From the NCBI GenBank assembly GCA_958403205.1, contig CATXWM010000001.1, positions 62,001-126,000 of the forward strand: DNA of 64,000 bases. Direction: 5' to 3'. The notes under the pieces are model-generated. The model was not told the DNA's origin. It worked only from the letters and a program-made list of their open reading frames with translations, and did not search any database. The position numbers and the translations under genes are program-made. Shown piece by piece: positions 60,901 through 64,000 of this stretch (its first letter is position 1; the number at the start of each line of letters is the position of its first letter). The stretch is from an uncultured Collinsella sp. Its GTDB lineage: Bacteria; Actinomycetota; Coriobacteriia; Coriobacteriales; Coriobacteriaceae.

Positions 60901-61635
60901 CTACTTGAGGCTGGTGGCGATGAGGGGGCGGCCGAGGGCTGCCTCGAAGCGGTCGGCCATCGTGGGGTCGCTGAGCGTGTCGACTTGGTTGAGCATGACA
61001 CGTGCGGTGCCGAGCTTCAGCGCCTGCATCTCGGCATTGAGCACCTGGGCGACGCGCTCGGGCGTGGCGATGTCGGTGAGCTCGCAGCCGCAACGCTCGC
61101 AAAAGAGCTCGGGGCGGTGGACGGCTTCGTGGATGGGCTTGCCGAGCCCTGAGGCGCCGACGATCCAGACGATGTTGGCCGTGCCAGAGGGAATCACCGG
61201 CTCCCAGGCGGCGTGGGCCTTGAGCGGGAGCCGCTTGCTGCCGTCCGCCTCGGCCAGGACGTAGTCAAAGCGCTGCGCCAGCTGGTCGAGCGGCTCGGCA
61301 GGGGAGGAGAGCTTGCCCGTCTGGGGGTCCAAGACGCCTGCCTGGCAGATGCTTCCCCGCACAAGCCCCGCGCAGGCCTCGCAGGTGCAGCCTGAGGCGT
61401 GTGGGGCGCCCGGCTTCCAAGGCGCGGCGTCCAGGCGACGATTCGACCCGTCCCATGGCACGCCGGCAACGGGAAGCATATGCGTGGTGGTGCAGAGGAG
61501 CACGCGGCCGCCAGCGCGCATGAGCTCAAGACCCAGCGTTTTGAGCAACGTCGACTTGCCGCCGCTGCCGATAATCGCGGTAATGCCCGGCTCGATCCTG
61601 AGCGCCGAGGCAAGATTGCCGCTAACCGTTTCCAT
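60901..61635 (-). CDS. yqeC: YqeC-type selenium cofactor biosynthesis protein
   Basis: A 244-aa P-loop protein (AIIGSGGKSTLLKTL, about residue 20) followed by VLLCTTTHM and LAEADGSKRLPLKAHA, the YqeC pattern. CTCEAC and CERCGC are extra Cys pairs. It works with YqeB in maturing selenium-dependent molybdenum hydroxylases. Divergent from yqeB (102-nt gap). Confidence 0.9.
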   Translation of the reverse strand: METVSGNLASALRIEPGITAIIGSGGKSTLLKTLGLELMRAGGRVLLCTTTHMLPVAGVPWDGSNRRLDAAPWKPGAPHASGCTCEACAGLVRGSICQAGVLDPQTGKLSSPAEPLDQLAQRFDYVLAEADGSKRLPLKAHAAWEPVIPSGTANIVWIVGASGLGKPIHEAVHRPELFCERCGCELTDIATPERVAQVLNAEMQALKLGTARVMLNQVDTLSDPTMADRFEAALGRPLIATSLK

Positions 61636-61737
61636 CTGTTCACCGCCGTATAATACTGTGATAATAAATAATCATCAGAGTAGCGGTCGAACCGCTTTTG
61701 CTCTGCTCAAACCGTAGCACAGGGAGGTGCCCCGGGA

Positions 61738-62532
61738 ATGCTCGTTTATGTTCGCGGCGCCGGCGATATCGCCACGGGTGTCGCCGCTCGCTTGGTGCGC
61801 GCCGGCGTGTCGGTCGTTATGGCCGATATCGCGGTTCCCACGTGCATCCGCCGCACAATCAGTTTTTGCGAGGCTATTCGCCTGGGCGAGGCCCAGGTCG
61901 AGGGCATTCGCGCTCGCTTGGCGCAGACGCCGGCAGAGGCGCTCGAGATTACCCAAGCGGGGGATGTTGCCGTCGTGGTGGACCCTCAGGCCAAGATGCT
62001 CGATGAGCTTAAACCCGCGGCTGTGGTCGACGCGATTCTGGCCAAGCGCAACCTGGGCACCACGCGCGACATGGCGCCTACCGTCATCGCCGTGGGGCCG
62101 GGCTTTACCGCGCCGGTTGACTGCGACGCCGTGGTCGAGACCATGCGCGGGCATTTTTTGGGCCGTGTCATTACCCAGGGCTCGCCCCAGCCCAACACGG
62201 GCGTGCCGGGCGTGATCGCCGGCTATGGCAAGGAGCGCGTTATCCACAGCCCCGCCGCCGGCGTGTTTCGGTCCGACCGCGCAATCGGCGACATCGTGAG
62301 CGCCGGAGACGTGATTGGCTACGCGGGCGATACGCCCATGTGCACGCAGATCGATGGCTGCCTGCGCGGGCTTTTGGCGAACGGCGTGCAGGTGACTGAG
62401 GGCTTTAAATGCGCCGATGTCGATCCGCGCGGCGATGCCAGCTATATCAACTACATTTCGGACAAGGCGACGTCGGTCGGCGGCGGCGTGCTCGAGGCAC
62501 TCGCTATGCTCACCGATATCTTTAGAGGATAG
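61738..62532 (+). CDS. yqeB: YqeB family selenium-dependent molybdenum hydroxylase maturation protein
   Basis: A 264-aa protein of the EF2563 family. LVYVRGAGDIATGVAARLVRA is a Rossmann-like start; PTVIAVGPGFTAPVDCD and YAGDTPMCTQIDG are typical. The gene is a marker for selenium-dependent molybdenum hydroxylases, so it supports assigning XdhD to that class. ATG with agggaggtg. Next gene (xdhC) 9 nt away. Confidence 0.9.
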   Translation: MLVYVRGAGDIATGVAARLVRAGVSVVMADIAVPTCIRRTISFCEAIRLGEAQVEGIRARLAQTPAEALEITQAGDVAVVVDPQAKMLDELKPAAVVDAILAKRNLGTTRDMAPTVIAVGPGFTAPVDCDAVVETMRGHFLGRVITQGSPQPNTGVPGVIAGYGKERVIHSPAAGVFRSDRAIGDIVSAGDVIGYAGDTPMCTQIDGCLRGLLANGVQVTEGFKCADVDPRGDASYINYISDKATSVGGGVLEALAMLTDIFRG

Positions 62533-62541
62533 AAGGCGGCA

Positions 62542-63585
62542 ATGGAAAAGCTCGATGTTGTGAATGCGGCGCTTGTCGCCCTGCGTGCTGGCGAGACGTG
62601 CGAGCTCGTGGTCGTGGTCGGCACGGCGGGGTCGTCGCCGCGCGGCGTGGGCGCCTGGATGGCCGTCTTTGCCGACGGTAGCCAGGCGGGCACCATCGGC
62701 GGCGGCAAGATCGAGCTCTTTGCGCTGGACGAGGCGCGCGAACTCCTGAGCGCGGGACAGTCGCGTCTGGTCCGCTACACCATGGGCGGCGAGAACTCCG
62801 ATACCGGCATGATCTGCGGCGGAGCCATCTGCCTGTGCTATCTGCATCTGGATGCGACCAAGGCACCGTTGTTCCAGGAAATTGCCGACGCCTTGGCGTA
62901 TCGACGTATCGGCGACTTCGTCATCGACTTTGAGCCGTTTATCGCGAGTGCGCTCGAGGGCGATGTGGCCGAGTACCATGGCGAGGCATCGCGCCATACC
63001 ATTGCGGGCTGCCCCGGGCTTTCACTGGTGGAGGAGGGGAGTAAGGTCACCTGCACCAATGCCGCCTCCGAGATTCCTCCCGCGCACATCGAGACGCTCT
63101 GTCCCGAGGGCCTGACCTACATCTTTGGCTGCGGACACGTGGGCGCCGCGACGGCGCGCGTGCTCACGGCGGCGGGCTTTGCCGTCGTGGCCTGCGATGA
63201 CCGCCCCGGCACGCTGACGCCCGAATGGGTGCCCGGTGTCTACGATCGTCGCCTGGTCGATTACAAGAACCTGAGCGAGCCGTGTCCCATCGGCCCGCGC
63301 GACTTGGTGGTTGTGGCCACAGCAGGCCACAAGTCCGATATCGACGTGGTGATTCAGGCGATGCGCGCCAAGCCCGCCTACCTGGGCTGCCTGGGTTCGC
63401 GCCGCAAGACGGCCTTTGTGCGCGCCCGCCTGGAGCAGGAGGGCTTTACACAGGACCAGATCGACGAGCTGCACCTGCCGATCGGCGTTGCCATCGAGGC
63501 CGAGGACCCCGAGGAGATTGCCATCTCCATCGCCGCCGAGATGATCCACCTGCGCCGCACCAAACTCGTCCCCCGCAAGCGCTAA
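62542..63585 (+). CDS. xdhC: XdhC/CoxI family molybdenum hydroxylase maturation protein
   Basis: A 347-aa protein. GSSPRGVGAWMAVF and GTIGGGKIE form the XdhC N-terminal domain; YIFGCGHVGAATARVLTAAG is the Rossmann domain; LGCLGSRRKTAFV follows. XdhC binds and sulfurates (or selenates) the Mo cofactor before insertion. It completes the yqeB-xdhC maturation pair. Confidence 0.92.
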   Translation: MEKLDVVNAALVALRAGETCELVVVVGTAGSSPRGVGAWMAVFADGSQAGTIGGGKIELFALDEARELLSAGQSRLVRYTMGGENSDTGMICGGAICLCYLHLDATKAPLFQEIADALAYRRIGDFVIDFEPFIASALEGDVAEYHGEASRHTIAGCPGLSLVEEGSKVTCTNAASEIPPAHIETLCPEGLTYIFGCGHVGAATARVLTAAGFAVVACDDRPGTLTPEWVPGVYDRRLVDYKNLSEPCPIGPRDLVVVATAGHKSDIDVVIQAMRAKPAYLGCLGSRRKTAFVRARLEQEGFTQDQIDELHLPIGVAIEAEDPEEIAISIAAEMIHLRRTKLVPRKR

Positions 63586-63602
63586 TCGCATCCCCACCAA
63601 TA

Positions 63603-63669
63603 AGTTGCGGTGAAATACGGATTGTTTAAGCCTGTTAGGCCGCCCAACAGTCCCTATTTCACCGCAACT
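63603..63669. repeat. Imperfect hairpin repeat, copy 2
   Basis: agttgcggtgaaatacgg (from 63603) pairs with ctatttcaccgcaact (to 63669) with two mismatches in the 24-nt arms. It is related to 60817-60885. The two bracket the yqeC-yqeB-xdhC block. Confidence 0.8.
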
Positions 63670-63730
63670 GCTTTTTGGGATCCATTTGTGCGGGGGAGTT
63701 GTGGAGTTGTGCAGGCAGACGAGGTTTTTC

Positions 63731-63759
63731 TGGAAATACGCTTCCGATGCGCGTATAGT
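63731..63759 (+). promoter_or_regulatory. Candidate promoter of the rplE operon
   Basis: TGGAAA (63731-63736) and TATAGT (63754-63759) are 17 nt apart. The gap 63586-63896 holds otherwise only the hairpin repeat. A separate promoter is needed because rplX is terminated 37 kb away. Confidence 0.5.
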
Positions 63760-63896
63760 ACCGATTGTTTTGTCGGCTCCTGCTGCGTCGAGTCCAAACC
63801 GCAAAATGCCATGAGCGGCGCGGATGCAGCCAGGAGGCACGAGGACAACCCATCGTGGCCACGCCCCGTGCTTAAAACCCCAAGAAGGAGTGAACA

Positions 63897-64000
63897 ATGG
63901 CAGAAGAGAAGTATGTGCCGCGTCTGAAGACCAAGTACAACAACGAGGTCAAGCAGCAGCTTCAGGACAAGTTCCAGTACGAGAACGTCATGATGATCCC
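63897..64000 (+). CDS. rplE: 50S ribosomal protein L5, 5' part
   Basis: The first 34 residues (MAEEKYVPRLKTKYNNEV, then LQDKFQYENVMMIP) match the L5 start (PRLKEKYNNEVV-type). ATG with aagaaggagtgaaca. The gene is cut by the window edge. In most bacteria it follows rplX directly; here 37 kb separates them. Confidence 0.93.
   Translation, partial: MAEEKYVPRLKTKYNNEVKQQLQDKFQYENVMMI

Noticed and set aside
1..64000. tRNA or rRNA genes
   Set aside because: None seen on either strand by reading; a tRNA scan was not run.

Overview
The window reads as chromosome of a high-GC gut actinobacterium of the class Coriobacteriia, most likely Collinsella. I infer this from codon use, FabK-type fatty-acid synthesis, TTG/GTG starts on ribosomal genes, an LATTG sortase-anchored surface protein and the gene content. 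There is no 16S rRNA gene here to confirm it.

Layout. (1) 1-6.7 kb: 3' end of rpoC, then rpsL-rpsG-fusA-rpsJ with no tuf. (2) 6.8-17 kb: birA diverging from a complete type II fatty-acid synthesis operon (fabH-acpP-fabK-fabD-fabG-fabF-accB-fabZ-accC-accDA, with accD and accA fused), with a lone PTS EIIC after it; then a cation efflux protein and a histidine phosphatase. (3) 20.6-26.4 kb: rplC-D-W, then rplB-rpsS-rplV-rpsC-rplP-rpmC-rpsQ and rplN-rplX, closed by a terminator. The next gene normally expected, rplE, appears only at 63.9 kb. The ribosomal superoperon is therefore cut twice, by about 14 kb (rpsJ | rplC) and 37 kb (rplX | rplE). (4) 26.9-33 kb: a sugar-type oxidoreductase with a DeoR regulator, a pseudouridine synthase with a U32 protein, and RidA. 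(5) 33-63.6 kb: the selenium-dependent molybdenum hydroxylase / anaerobic purine (uric acid) catabolic set, in two halves. The left half is a PAS/HTH regulator, NCS2 purine permease, ssnA, ygfK, a polyferredoxin and xdhD. The right half is a second PAS/HTH regulator, ygeX, ygeY, ygeW, mocA, a hydantoinase, yqeC, yqeB and xdhC. Together they cover uptake, hydroxylase chemistry, electron transfer, ring and ureido cleavage, ammonia release and Mo/Se cofactor maturation.

(6) 43.5-53.5 kb: an accessory island splits the purine set. It holds an ATPase/PD-(D/E)XK gene preceded by a perfect 25-bp palindrome and flanked on both sides by 62-bp-period hairpin arrays; a convergent type I toxin-antitoxin candidate (41-aa membrane peptide with an antisense RNA); a remnant of a second ATPase copy; a frameshifted exonuclease; a large unknown protein; an LATTG surface protein; and a 1.29-kb element with 22-bp terminal inverted repeats and a perfect 10-bp target duplication that carries two unknown genes and no transposase.

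Other signals include a 67-nt conserved core inside unrelated long perfect stems, present twice and each time upstream of a ribosomal operon; a repeated operator-like box before fabH; a shared box before rplC and rplB; Arg88 in S12; and an RNA polymerase alpha-CTD-like domain in the RpoC tail. All homology statements come from reading motifs; no database search was run.
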